Assembly: GCF_016772275.1 (NCBI RefSeq)
Contig: NZ_CP065425.1
Location: forward strand, 3,316,653-3,380,652
Direction: 5' to 3'
Length of the DNA: 64,000 nucleotides
DNA from: Heyndrickxia vini
Lineage (GTDB): Bacteria > Bacillota > Bacilli > Bacillales > Bacillaceae_C
Below, one piece after another: positions 26,336 to 36,200 of the stretch (its first letter is position 1; the number at the start of each line of letters is the position of its first letter). A program made the translations under genes and the position numbers. Under the pieces are notes generated by a model. That model saw only the letters and a list, made by a program, of their open reading frames with translations, was not told the origin of the DNA and searched no databases.

Positions 26336-27595
26336 ATGGTGAGTTCTGTTAATGTAAAACAAAGGGAAGACACTTTAACATTCTTGCAACTTTTTAAAAA
26401 GTCACCTCATTTTGCAGCCTTGTTATTTGGACAGATTTTTTCATATTTAGGAAGCTCGATTACAAATGTAATCATGCCTATTGTGGTTTTGCAGGAAACA
26501 AAATCGGCAGCAATGATGGGGACAGTCATGGCGGTTTATATGGTTCCGTTTATTTTGCTCCTGCCATTTTCAGGCGTTCTCGTTGATAAAATGAATAAAG
26601 TAAAAATAATGCTATTTGTTGATTTGGTGCGCTTCGCTTTGATACTTACTTTAGCCACTATTTCGTTTTTGAATCAGTTAAGTATGACGATATTATTTAT
26701 TATCATGTTTTTAATGGGCATCATGGAAAGCCTTTTCCAGCCAGCACACTCAGGCGTAAGGGCAAAAATTTTCACAAAAGAGATTCGCAATGCAGCAAAT
26801 TCTCTCACACAAGTAATGATGCAAGGATTGAAATTATTTGGACCGATCATCGGTGGTGTTATTGTTTCATCATTTTCAGCAGCATGGGGATTCGGAATAG
26901 ATGCTGCTACTTACATCATTTCATTTCTTTTTTTGTTATCACTAAGAAGGTTAAGTTTTCAAAGTAACACTATCAATACCTCCCCTAAACGTTCAATAAA
27001 ACAAGATTTACTTGAGGGAATCGAAGTGATCAGGCAACAGTCATGGCTGTGGATAACCATTCTTGCCTTTTCGGTGATAAATATTTTTTGGGGTGGAATT
27101 ATGAAGGTTTTGCTCCCCTGGTTAATCAATGTCCATTATCAGTTCGATCCTACCGTGTTCGGACTCGTTATTTCCGCTTCCGGTGCTGGAGGAATTGTTT
27201 GTGGAATTATATTCGGTTTGCGAAAACAATGGAATAAACGAGGGATTTTAACCTATATAAGTGTGGCATTAAGCGGTTTATCACTTTTGTTATTACCAGC
27301 CGTAGCGAGTATTCCTTTCATCATGTTTTTGATGTTTTTGAACGGTGCCTGCAATATGTTTTTCGGCCTTATTTGGGAAACAAGTCTCCAAGAACTTGTG
27401 CCTGAAGAAAAATTCGGCAGAGTTGCAAGTTTAGATATGCTAGGTTCCTTTGCTTTATTGCCGGTTGGTTATCTTTTAACTGGCTGGGCAGCAGAAGGAA
27501 TTGGCGAAATTACGACACTCCTCACTTTTAGTTCAATCATTGTGTTGATTGCCGTATTGGTTCTTTTTCATAAGAGGATTCGAGCATTTAATTAA
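26336..27595 (+). CDS. MFS drug-efflux-type transporter
   Basis: The 419-residue membrane protein has 12 predicted helices in two halves. The loop between helices 2 and 3 contains FSGVLVDKMNKVKIML, the MFS motif A variant (G-x-x-x-D-R/K), and the protein resembles the MFS-3/MefA-like exporters (macrolide or enterobactin type). It should expel small molecules with proton exchange. The ATG follows AGGGAGAGG. The LexA-like box and a leader ORF upstream suggest inducible control. Substrate is unknown. Confidence 0.85.
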   Translation: MVSSVNVKQREDTLTFLQLFKKSPHFAALLFGQIFSYLGSSITNVIMPIVVLQETKSAAMMGTVMAVYMVPFILLLPFSGVLVDKMNKVKIMLFVDLVRFALILTLATISFLNQLSMTILFIIMFLMGIMESLFQPAHSGVRAKIFTKEIRNAANSLTQVMMQGLKLFGPIIGGVIVSSFSAAWGFGIDAATYIISFLFLLSLRRLSFQSNTINTSPKRSIKQDLLEGIEVIRQQSWLWITILAFSVINIFWGGIMKVLLPWLINVHYQFDPTVFGLVISASGAGGIVCGIIFGLRKQWNKRGILTYISVALSGLSLLLLPAVASIPFIMFLMFLNGACNMFFGLIWETSLQELVPEEKFGRVASLDMLGSFALLPVGYLLTGWAAEGIGEITTLLTFSSIIVLIAVLVLFHKRIRAFN

Positions 27596-27625
27596 AAAAG
27601 CGGACAACGTTTAGATTCGTTGTCC
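27596..27625 (-). terminator. Terminator of the ACT-like gene
   Basis: Read on the minus strand, GGACAACG and CGTTGTCC pair and CTTTTTTAATT follows. A second hairpin, CAGTGATT-CC with GG-ATCACTG, lies at 27637-27676 between it and the stop codon at 27688. Confidence 0.65.
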
Positions 27626-27687
27626 CAAAAAAAAGCAGTGATTTCCTTATTTTTCGTGAATAACGGAATCACTGTCCACTAAATTTT

Positions 27688-28158
27688 TTAACATTCCTTC
27701 GGACATTGCTCAAGATTTTCGTTAGACAAAATTTCGATTGCCTTTCTTATATTAGATACGTTTATATAAATGATATTGTTTTCCCCCACATAAAAGGATT
27801 TAAGCTTTGTCTTGCACCAAAGACTGCCAATTACTCGATTGTATCCCCCAGGAATTCCCGCAGGTATGGTAGAAAGTGCAATCACTTTTTCCTCTTTAAA
27901 TCGAACTTGTAAAGATTTAAGGGTTTTTACCACTACGGAAAGATCTTCTGCACTTTCCGATTCAGATGAGCCTACTACGAGTCTAACAAAATTAGCATTT
28001 CTAGCATCTTTAGTAGTAAAAAAGGCAGCAATGTTAACCGAATTCTCAGCTATCCCGCTCAAAATACAGCTGAGGGTTACATCATCGACCATGAACGTAA
28101 ACTGTGTTCTTAATTTAATTCCCGGTTGACTTACCTGTGAATGATTCATATTCTCCAC
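27688..28158 (-). CDS. Small ACT-domain-like protein
   Basis: The 156-residue product seems to contain two ACT-like beta-alpha-beta units. The first has FTFMVDDV, LSGIAENSVNIAAFFTT and NFVRLVVG at about residues 22-65; the second starts near VIALSTIPAGIPGGYNRVIG. ACT domains bind amino acids and regulate metabolism, but there is no catalytic or DNA-binding partner domain. The assignment rests on pattern only. The start follows AAGGATGTGGAGA. It is probably monocistronic, with hairpins after the stop. Confidence 0.55.
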   Translation of the reverse strand: MENMNHSQVSQPGIKLRTQFTFMVDDVTLSCILSGIAENSVNIAAFFTTKDARNANFVRLVVGSSESESAEDLSVVVKTLKSLQVRFKEEKVIALSTIPAGIPGGYNRVIGSLWCKTKLKSFYVGENNIIYINVSNIRKAIEILSNENLEQCPKEC

Positions 28159-28310
28159 ATCCTTAAATATTCTTTCCCATTAGGATATGTTGAAAAATGA
28201 AATTCGGATTGTACCTTGGACTAAAACAGGGAAGTGGATTCTTTTTTTGATCATTTAATCCAAAAGAAATTTTTAAAAAAATCCAACCAATCAATAGATT
28301 ACTATGTTTA

Positions 28311-29081
28311 CTACATAAATTTACTTAAATCCGGATAACCACTAACAGCCCATGCGCCATCAACTATTAGACTAGCACCATTTACATATGAAGCATCTTC
28401 GCTAACAAGAAATAATGCAGGACCTGCCATTTCATCTGGATTACCTGCACGTCGCATCGGTATACGTTCCATGTATGCATCATTTATTGCTTCAACATTT
28501 GTTAACCCACTTGTTAATGGAGTAGCGACCAATCCAGGTAGTATAGTATTTACACGAATATTGTGCTGTGCAAGTTCTAAAGCAGCATTTTTCGTTAACA
28601 TTTCAACACCAGCTTTTGCAGATGAGTATGCCGCTCCGTAGAACATTGGTACATGAGCATTTAGCGAAGCTACATTTACAATAGCTCCTCCCCCATGTTC
28701 TTTCATATACTTAGCTTCGTGTTTTAAAGATAAAAATACACCTTTTAAGCATAAGTCTACTGTAAAATCCCAGTCTTCTTCACTTTGATCGACTATTGCA
28801 CCAGCTTTTGATGCTCCCGCAACATTAAATGCATAATCAAGTCCTCCAAACGCATCAACTGTTTTCTGCACAAGAGTTTCAATATCCTCTTCCTTTGTTA
28901 CATTGGTTACACAACCAATTACTTTCCCTTTATGAGCCGCTTCCATTTCTTTTAATTTTTCACGATTCAAATCTGCAACAGCCACTTTCACATTAGCGTT
29001 TAGTAAGCGTTGAACAATGGCATATCCGATCCCTGACGCACCGCCTGTCACGATTGCTATTTTACCTGATAAATTCCCCAT
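28311..29081 (-). CDS. Short-chain dehydrogenase/reductase
   Basis: This 256-residue NAD(P)-dependent oxidoreductase has the SDR cofactor motif TGGASGIG at residues 12-19, NVAGASK (the NAG-type motif) near 88, the catalytic Ser in VNVASLNAHV near 141 and the YSSAK catalytic pair near 155. A typical C-terminal ending INDAYMERIPMRRAGNPDEMAGPALFLVSEDASYVNGASLIVDGAW (given here for its order only) is reached by GASLIVDGAW. The neighbour is a BdhA-like dehydrogenase on the same strand, 30 bases upstream, so both probably act on acetoin, diacetyl or a related polyol. The exact substrate is not shown by the sequence. Confidence 0.85.
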   Translation of the reverse strand: MGNLSGKIAIVTGGASGIGYAIVQRLLNANVKVAVADLNREKLKEMEAAHKGKVIGCVTNVTKEEDIETLVQKTVDAFGGLDYAFNVAGASKAGAIVDQSEEDWDFTVDLCLKGVFLSLKHEAKYMKEHGGGAIVNVASLNAHVPMFYGAAYSSAKAGVEMLTKNAALELAQHNIRVNTILPGLVATPLTSGLTNVEAINDAYMERIPMRRAGNPDEMAGPALFLVSEDASYVNGASLIVDGAWAVSGYPDLSKFM

Positions 29082-29111
29082 TTTTTAATCCCCCTTAATT
29101 GTCGAATGGTT

Positions 29112-30155
29112 TTAATTACTTGAAGTTTTAACTAATATTTTCGCTTGTTTTTTATCGTTGATTAATTGATTAAATCCTTCCTCGACAATGTCTTTAAGGT
29201 CAATTTTTTTAGTAATTACTGATTTTACATCTAATCTTCCTGTCGCAATCATATCAATCACTTCCGGGAATACATGTCGATAGGCAAGTGTTGAAGTGAT
29301 ATCTGCCGCTTTAAACATTAATTGTCCCATATTTATTGCAACTGGTTTTGCAAATACAGCAATCGCCATAACTTGTCCACCTTGTTTAACCGAAGCAACC
29401 GCATTTGTCATCGTTGGCTGCACTCCCGCACATTCATACGCAACGCTGACACCACCATTTGTTAATTGATGAATCGTTTCAACAATATCACTACGCATTC
29501 CATTAATAATCGTAGTTGCACCTAATTCTTTCGCTTTTTCAAGTCGTTCCTCTGATAAGTCAACGACAATGATTTTTGTTGCTCCTGCTGCTTTAGCTGA
29601 TAATAACGTTAATAATCCGATTGGTCCCGCTCCAAAAATAGCTACTGAATCCCCAGGTTTGAGCTTACTTTCTCTAACAGCATAAAAAGAAACAGCTGTC
29701 GGCTCAACTAACGCTCCTTCTTCGAAAGAAACATGATCTGGAAGAACATGAACCATATTCTCATCAACAATTACATATTCTGCAAAACCACCATCACGAT
29801 TCAATCCGACAAACCCCACTTTGTTGCATTGGTTATAATATCCTCTTTTACAAGCATAACATTCGCCGCAATATATTAATGGTTCGATAGCAACTCTTTC
29901 ACCTGCATGATGGCTTGTCACATCATCAGCTACCTCAACGATGGTTCCTGAAAATTCATGTCCAAGTGTAAGTGGTGGTTTTTGTCCGCTAATTGGATGC
30001 GGTTCTGAAGATAAACCATGCGAATAAGCATGAAGATCACTTCCGCAAATACCAGCCCATTCAACTTTCACTTTTATTTGACCTGATGTAACTTTTGGCT
30101 CTTGTACTTGTTCTACACGTACATCATTAATATTATGCCAAACTGCTGCTTTCAT
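29112..30155 (-). CDS. bdhA: Zinc-dependent 2,3-butanediol/polyol dehydrogenase
   Basis: The 347-residue medium-chain alcohol dehydrogenase has catalytic zinc ligands Cys37 (ICGSDLH) and His66-Glu67 (GHEFSG), and the structural zinc cysteines CGECYACKRGYYNQC near 92-106. The NAD motif is GAGPIGLL near 170. The sequence is closest in feel to Bacillus BdhA, which interconverts acetoin and butanediol at the end of fermentation. The ATG at 30155 follows GGAG; an upstream in-frame ATG at 30170 overlaps that site. It is the first gene of a two-gene unit with the SDR and is divergent from a LysR regulator. Confidence 0.85.
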   Translation of the reverse strand: MKAAVWHNINDVRVEQVQEPKVTSGQIKVKVEWAGICGSDLHAYSHGLSSEPHPISGQKPPLTLGHEFSGTIVEVADDVTSHHAGERVAIEPLIYCGECYACKRGYYNQCNKVGFVGLNRDGGFAEYVIVDENMVHVLPDHVSFEEGALVEPTAVSFYAVRESKLKPGDSVAIFGAGPIGLLTLLSAKAAGATKIIVVDLSEERLEKAKELGATTIINGMRSDIVETIHQLTNGGVSVAYECAGVQPTMTNAVASVKQGGQVMAIAVFAKPVAINMGQLMFKAADITSTLAYRHVFPEVIDMIATGRLDVKSVITKKIDLKDIVEEGFNQLINDKKQAKILVKTSSN

Positions 30156-30206
30156 TTTTATCATCTCCATTAACTTTCTATAGAATTATTATAACAGTTT
30201 GACTAG

Positions 30207-30252
30207 TTAAGTTATAGTTAATATAATTTAACTTTAATTAACTATTACTTAA
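30207..30252. promoter_or_regulatory. Inverted repeat, probable LysR operator
   Basis: TTAAGTTATAGTTAA (30207-30221) and TTAACTATTACTTAA (30238-30252) are inverted copies with one mismatch, 16 bases apart. They lie between the divergent bdhA and lysR starts, where a LysR protein would control both. Confidence 0.5.
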
Positions 30253-30264
30253 GGATATGATTTC

Positions 30265-31173
30265 ATGAACATTGAACAACTCACTTATATTGTTGAAGTT
30301 GCAAAAACAAAATCGTTAGCAAAAGCAGCGGAAATTTTAAATATTAGTCAATCAGGATTAAGCCAAGCAATCTCACGCTTAGAGTCTGAGCTTAATATAA
30401 AATTATTTATTCGGAGCAGAACGGGAGCTGTCACTACTAAGGAAGGAGATGCAATAATAGAAAAAGCGCAAGATGCACTTTATGCCTTATATCAGATTAA
30501 GGCTGAAGCTAAACACCAATTAAACAACATAAACGACTTGCTTAGAATATCTGCGATCCCCGGTTTAGCAGGTCCCATTATCGACACTTATATTTTATTG
30601 AAACAAAAGGAATCTACCTTAAAAATTGAAGTCAACGAAAAAGCAAGTATGGAAATTATTGAAGATATTAAGGATGATAAAACTGATATTGGTTTTATAG
30701 CAATTAATAAAGCAAGTATCGATCTCGTTTCTGATCTTCATTTTATACCTGTAATGAATGGGAAAATTTCGGTATATACATCAATAGATTCACCTTTAGC
30801 AAATACCATGGAAAGGATGACAGTTGATCTATTAAAGACACAAAAATTTGTTTTATATAAAGATGAATATGTACAAAACTTCATTAATAATTTCCAAAGA
30901 TTATACGGCCCAATTGATGTTTTCTTTAAAACTACTAACTTAGATGTGATTACTAAAGCAGTAATGGAACTTGGAGCAGTGACGATTGGCCATGATATTT
31001 CCGCAGTTTTCAACCACAGCTTTCCTTCTGATACAGTAAAGGCAATAGAAATTGCAGATTTAAGTGACACATCGTTTCGATTCGGCTGGCTAAAAAAACA
31101 CGATAATAAACTATCTAATGAGGCTAAACACTATATTGAAGAGGTTAACAAAATGTTGTGGAGGCAGCAATAG
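30265..31173 (+). CDS. LysR-family transcriptional regulator
   Basis: The 302-residue protein has the LysR winged helix-turn-helix at residues 1-60 (QLTYIVEVAKTKSLAKAAEILN and SQSGLSQAISRLE) and the periplasmic-binding-like effector domain after residue 90. It is divergent from the BdhA/SDR unit with a 46-base inverted repeat between them, so it most likely regulates that unit and itself. AlsR in B. subtilis plays a similar part in acetoin metabolism, but this protein is not adjacent to acetolactate genes here. The start follows AAGGATATG. Confidence 0.9.
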   Translation: MNIEQLTYIVEVAKTKSLAKAAEILNISQSGLSQAISRLESELNIKLFIRSRTGAVTTKEGDAIIEKAQDALYALYQIKAEAKHQLNNINDLLRISAIPGLAGPIIDTYILLKQKESTLKIEVNEKASMEIIEDIKDDKTDIGFIAINKASIDLVSDLHFIPVMNGKISVYTSIDSPLANTMERMTVDLLKTQKFVLYKDEYVQNFINNFQRLYGPIDVFFKTTNLDVITKAVMELGAVTIGHDISAVFNHSFPSDTVKAIEIADLSDTSFRFGWLKKHDNKLSNEAKHYIEEVNKMLWRQQ

Positions 31174-31348
31174 AGGAAAACACGAGGAGATTTCTCTTAT
31201 GGCTTCAAATAGGTAGAACCCACTCGCCTGGTAAAAGTGCTTTAATGCAAATCCTTCATCACAATTTGCATGGAGTTATAGTAAAATAACAGGTAGTACT
31301 AACTTTTTTTACCACTATTATCTTAAAAGACGAAAGAGGGAGTTCACC

Positions 31349-33139
31349 TTGCCGGATTGGTCATATCAAACGATATTCAAGCCTCTTCTACAAAAGCTTC
31401 CACCTTCCTTTAGTCGAGAGTGTATTCACCGTGGAATGAGCATAGTATCATCCACATTAATTGGGGAAGCATTTATAGAATTTCTTGGCCACATGGCACC
31501 TTCTAAAAAACTAGAGAAGCATGTATTTGGGGTACAGTTTCCATCTTCAGTTGGATTAAGTGGCAAAATTGATCCGAAATTATCCGGACTAAAAGCTTTT
31601 CAAAATCTCGGTTTTGGTTTTATGGAAATTGGCCCAGTTTCAATTCTGGGTTCATCAGAGAAAGAAGCACTACAGATTGATCAAAAAAAGGAACAAATTT
31701 CGGGATATAGCGAAAGGATACCGCTATCAAAAGTCAAAGAGAAACTCGCCTCTTTGAAAAAAAAGAAAGTACCATTTTTTATAAGGGTAGAGGGAACGCT
31801 CCAAGAATCAAAGCAGATTTGTGAAGAGCTCGATCCTTTTAGTGATGGATTCATTATAAACAGTCATACTTTTCATTCGGTTAATGAATACATTTTTTTA
31901 CGTGAGCAAATAAATAAACCTATTTTATTAGCTTATTCAGCCGAAAGTTTTACTGACAGTAATAACCTAGAAAACTACCATCCAGATGGAATATTACTTG
32001 AAGAAAGCCATTCACTTGATAGGCTACAGCATGCACTTATTGCTATAAAGAAAGTACATAAGGACATACCAATTATCACTTCGGGTGGAGTAAGAGAACC
32101 AGCAGATGCTATCAGATTACTAGATAGTGGAGCTTCCCTTATTTTGCTGGGATTTGAATACGTGTTTACCGGACCCGGTCTCCCTAAGAGAATTAATGAA
32201 GCTTGCGACAATAGATTTCCGAAGGAACCTGTGAAGGTTGAAGGATGGATTTGGTATTGGTTGTTTGGTTTGGCGATTACAGTAGCCGGTTTTATCGCTC
32301 TGTTTTTTAGTATGACGAGGATTATTCTTCCATATGATGAATCTTTTTTAGACATCTTTAGAAATGATATTTTACGTTTCAATCCCGCCATTTTATACTT
32401 TATGGCACATGACCGGATGACACTTTCAGGAACGATGATTTCAGGTGGATTTATTTACATGCAGCTTGCAAGGCATGGAATCAGATATGGCGTTCATTGG
32501 GCAAGAAAAGCGGTAAATATAGCAGGGCTGGTTGGTTTTCTTGGTATCTTCTTATTTATCGGTTACGGTTATTTCGATTGGCTTCATGGATTGTTTTGGC
32601 TTATATTATTACCTTTATTTATTATTGGATATGTAAAATCTAGAAATGCAACAGAAGCATCATCTAGTACTAACCTTTTCAATCATCAATACTGGAAGTT
32701 GAGTTTAATCGGGCAACTATCTTTTGTCCTATTAGGCGCTTCATTAGCTCTTGGAGGTGTTGTCATTTCTTTCATTGGTGCATCAAGTGTCTTTGTACCA
32801 ACGGATCTTACCTACTTATGTCTATCTCCAGAAGCGCTGAATGAATTTAATGACCGCTTAATCCCTGTTATTGCGCATGACCGGGCCGGATTTGGAAGTG
32901 CCCTACTAAGTGTAGGTTTACTCGTAATGATGCTTGCCTTATGGGGAATTCGCGAGGGAGAAAGATGGGTTTGGTGGAGTTTCACAATTGGTGCCATTCC
33001 AGCTTTTTCAGCGGGAATTGTCACTCATTTTATTATCGCATATACTGATTTTGTTCACTTATTACCTGCCTATTTTGCAGTATTTCTATACTTAGTAGGT
33101 GTCGTTTGTACAGCACCATTTTTATTAAAAAGAAATTGA
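31349..33139 (+). CDS. Dihydroorotate-dehydrogenase-like barrel fused to a duplicated membrane domain
   Basis: The 596-residue protein is a two-part fusion. Residues about 50-290 are a TIM barrel of the DHODH type, shown by LKAFQNLGFGFMEIGPV near 82-98 and IITSGGVREPADAIRLLDSGASL followed by FTGPGLPKRI near 242-282, the FMN phosphate-binding end. The serine-containing motif expected at the catalytic loop is absent (the segment reads GFIINSHTFH), so dihydroorotate oxidation is unlikely. Residues about 298-596 form seven to nine hydrophobic helices arranged as two related repeats: MAHDRMTLSGTMISGG-GIRYG-HWAR near 352-386 and IAHDRAGFGSALLSVG-GIREGERW near 508-540. There is no signal peptide. 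It starts with TTG after AGAGGGAG and is monocistronic with a strong terminator. Function is unknown. Confidence 0.72.
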   Translation: MPDWSYQTIFKPLLQKLPPSFSRECIHRGMSIVSSTLIGEAFIEFLGHMAPSKKLEKHVFGVQFPSSVGLSGKIDPKLSGLKAFQNLGFGFMEIGPVSILGSSEKEALQIDQKKEQISGYSERIPLSKVKEKLASLKKKKVPFFIRVEGTLQESKQICEELDPFSDGFIINSHTFHSVNEYIFLREQINKPILLAYSAESFTDSNNLENYHPDGILLEESHSLDRLQHALIAIKKVHKDIPIITSGGVREPADAIRLLDSGASLILLGFEYVFTGPGLPKRINEACDNRFPKEPVKVEGWIWYWLFGLAITVAGFIALFFSMTRIILPYDESFLDIFRNDILRFNPAILYFMAHDRMTLSGTMISGGFIYMQLARHGIRYGVHWARKAVNIAGLVGFLGIFLFIGYGYFDWLHGLFWLILLPLFIIGYVKSRNATEASSSTNLFNHQYWKLSLIGQLSFVLLGASLALGGVVISFIGASSVFVPTDLTYLCLSPEALNEFNDRLIPVIAHDRAGFGSALLSVGLLVMMLALWGIREGERWVWWSFTIGAIPAFSAGIVTHFIIAYTDFVHLLPAYFAVFLYLVGVVCTAPFLLKRN

Positions 33140-33140
33140 G

Positions 33141-33199
33141 AAAGCGCAAGGTCGTTCTCTTCCTTCGTTAAAGAGGAAGAGCTCCCACTTGCGCTTTAA
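33141..33199 (+). terminator. Composite terminator after the DHODH-membrane fusion gene
   Basis: Outer arms AAAGCGCAAG and CTTGCGCTTT enclose an inner hairpin CTCTTCCT with AGGAAGAG. The AGCGCAAG element is a common form of intergenic repeat in Bacillus. Confidence 0.7.
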
Positions 33200-33286
33200 A
33201 TCATAGAATTTTAATCTCACACTAATAAAAACGCATCATTTCAAGATTACCTTCCGCCTCAAATACTCGTGCTTTAATCAGAAGCT

Positions 33287-36200
33287 TTAGTTGATATTCG
33301 AACGTACATTGTTTTTTTCTAAGCGTAAATTTTCACCCTTTTTCCGGGACACTGAATGTGCAAGGGCATCCGGAAGGACCATCAATGCCGGTACAAAAAT
33401 AGGAAGTAATATAAAGCAAAGTACAATTAAGCCTGTAATAACTGCTATGGCTAATTCAGATAAGAGTACCATTCCCGAAGGCATAAGTGTAGCAAAGGTT
33501 CCACCAAGTATGATAACTGCTGATATAATTACTCCGCCAATCTGCTTAGACGCTAACACAATTGCCTCTTTAGTCGTCATATGAGGGTATTCCTTAAAGC
33601 GCATCATTAAGAATATGCTATAGTCTACTCCTAAAGCTACAATGATAATAAAGGAGAAGAATGGGACAAAGGAAGAAAGACCTTCATACCCCTGCAAATC
33701 TATGAAAATATAGTTTGTAATGAACATAGCCGCATAGTATGCTCCAACAAGTGATGCTGTAATGAAAACCGGTGTCCAGAAAGATCGTATAACAACGAAC
33801 AATACAATTAATACGCCTATTATGACGATGATTGTTGTCTTATTTAAATCTCTTGACAATACATCATTCATATCTTTAGTTGTGGCACTTGATCCAGATG
33901 TGCCACTTTTGGCACCAGAAAGCAGTGTGCCTTTTAGTCCATCGGAAACCGTCGTATTAATTTTCTCAATCGTATTTAAAGCTTCAGTAGAATATGGATC
34001 ATCGTTAAGTATCACGATCATTTTCGTGATTTTTCGATCTTTCGTCATGAAAGCATCTAATGATTTTTTGAAATCCTTATTCGTCAAAGCTTCCTTTGGA
34101 ATAAAGAATGTTTTATTCGAATTAAGTTGAGTTAAATAACCATTCGTTTGTCCAAGACCGTTAGAGATTTCTTTTAACCCATCATTTACATCTGTTAAAT
34201 TTTCCCCAAAGACGTTGAACCCATTGAGTCCATCTACAAGCTGCTGTTGACCCGTTTTCATCTGCCCAAGCCCATCATTTACCGTATTCATATTTGTTGC
34301 GATTGTACCGATTCCTGATGATGCCTTTCCAAGTCCATCTTTCAGTTTTTTCAACCCATCTGACATTTGAGATAAGCCACTGCTCATACTAGCAAGATTT
34401 TTATTTGCTGTAGCAAAACCGGCAGTTACTGTATTGTAATTATCGTTTAATGCTTTTATGCTTTTAGGTGTAATTGGACTTAAAGACGAGGATAACTGGT
34501 CGATTGTTTGCTTTAATCCTTGGTAATTAGCATCACTCTGCACATTCGGATAACTTTTTCCTAATGCAGTCACCATTGATTGCATTTGCGAAAGTGCACC
34601 TTTCACACCAAGAAGTGCCTGTGCTGCTTCTTGATAGTGGGTACCCATCTCCTTATAACCGGCTTGCATCTTTCTATAATTTTCAGCTAACACATCTACT
34701 CCACTGCTCATTTTTGAAAGATTCGATTCTATCGTAGCTAAACCGCCTGCTATCGTTTGCGGATTACTTGATCCATCATCAATACCAGCTTGGATTTGTT
34801 TCAGTCCTTTGGTTAGAGCACTCACTCCATCCTGGAGCTTAGCCGTCCCATCAACCATTTGGTTTACTTTAGAAAAGTCTGCTGATCCGAGCTTTTCTTG
34901 CGCTTCCTTCAATCCATCATGTATTTGATCCACACCGTCTTGAGTTTGTGATACGCCGTCTGTAACAGACTCCATTTGTCTATCAACGTAAAAATCGTCA
35001 ATTATCTCCCCTTGAGGCTGTGTGACCGAAGAAACCTGTTTCACTCCTTTAAGACCTTTGAGTCTTTCTGTTACATTATCTATAACTGCAAGCGACTCAT
35101 TATTATCAAGCGCTTTGTCATTTTCAATAACGACTGTTGCAGGCATGGACTGTCCTTTTCCAAAATGATCGGAAATCAAATTAATTGCTTTGGAAGAAGG
35201 ATATTTATTTCCAAGTTCCCCAACGGTATCAAAGTTTAGCTTTTCTTGATGAAAATATACCATTGGCCCTATGATTAGTAAGATAATAATTGTGATTATT
35301 ATCGGATGCTTAGTAGCTAACGAGGATGTTTTTCCCCAGAATTTGTTTTCTTTGTGACCACCAACATTTTTGGAAGGCCAGAAAAGCTTATTGCCTAACA
35401 CTTTCATAATGAAAGGGGTTAATGTCAAAATTTCAAGTAATAGGATGGTTACACCAATAACTACAACAACACCGGATTTATAAATTGGCGATTCGGAAAA
35501 AACAAGCGCAAGGAAAGCAATAAATACAGTGAGTATACTATATGCAATTGTTTTTCCTGCCGTTTTATACGTATTAATAATCGAGTCATCTACCGAATGT
35601 CCATGTGATAATTCTTCCTTAAATCGATTAAAAAGCAGGATATTGTAATCCGTACCTACACCAAAGAGAATAAGGACTAAAAGCATTTGGGTAAGGCTTG
35701 TTATCGGGAAATTTGCCTTATCAATTAATTGGGCCGCGATTCCCATGGAAACAAGATAGGAAAAGGCAACAGCTACTAAGGATATTAAAGGAGTAACAAC
35801 TGACCTAAAGGCAATGATCAGCACTACTAGAATAAAGATGACTGTTAATGCAGCACTCTTCTCCACACCTGCTTGAGATGCTTTTAGATAATCATTATTA
35901 ATAAAATCTTCACCGCTAAGATAATATTCAACAGGTACATCCTTAAGTTTGCTATTAAACTGTTTTTGTATATCGTCTATTTCTCTATCTTTTTTATCAA
36001 GTTTGTAGCTTACCATTAAGGTCGTACCATCTTTAGAAACTAAAGTGCTTTTTGCATCAGGCATACTGAAAGGATCAATCATGTCGGTAATCCCAAGCTC
36101 TTGACGACTATCATTAAGTGACTTTACTGCATCACCAATTTTTTTCATTTCATCATTTGAAATTTTATTTTTATCGTAAAAAACGATAAGGTTATTGGTC

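Noticed and set aside
31974..32391. 138-codon minus-strand frame inside the DHODH-membrane gene
   Set aside because: It is antisense to a long, well-supported gene and has no ribosome binding site.
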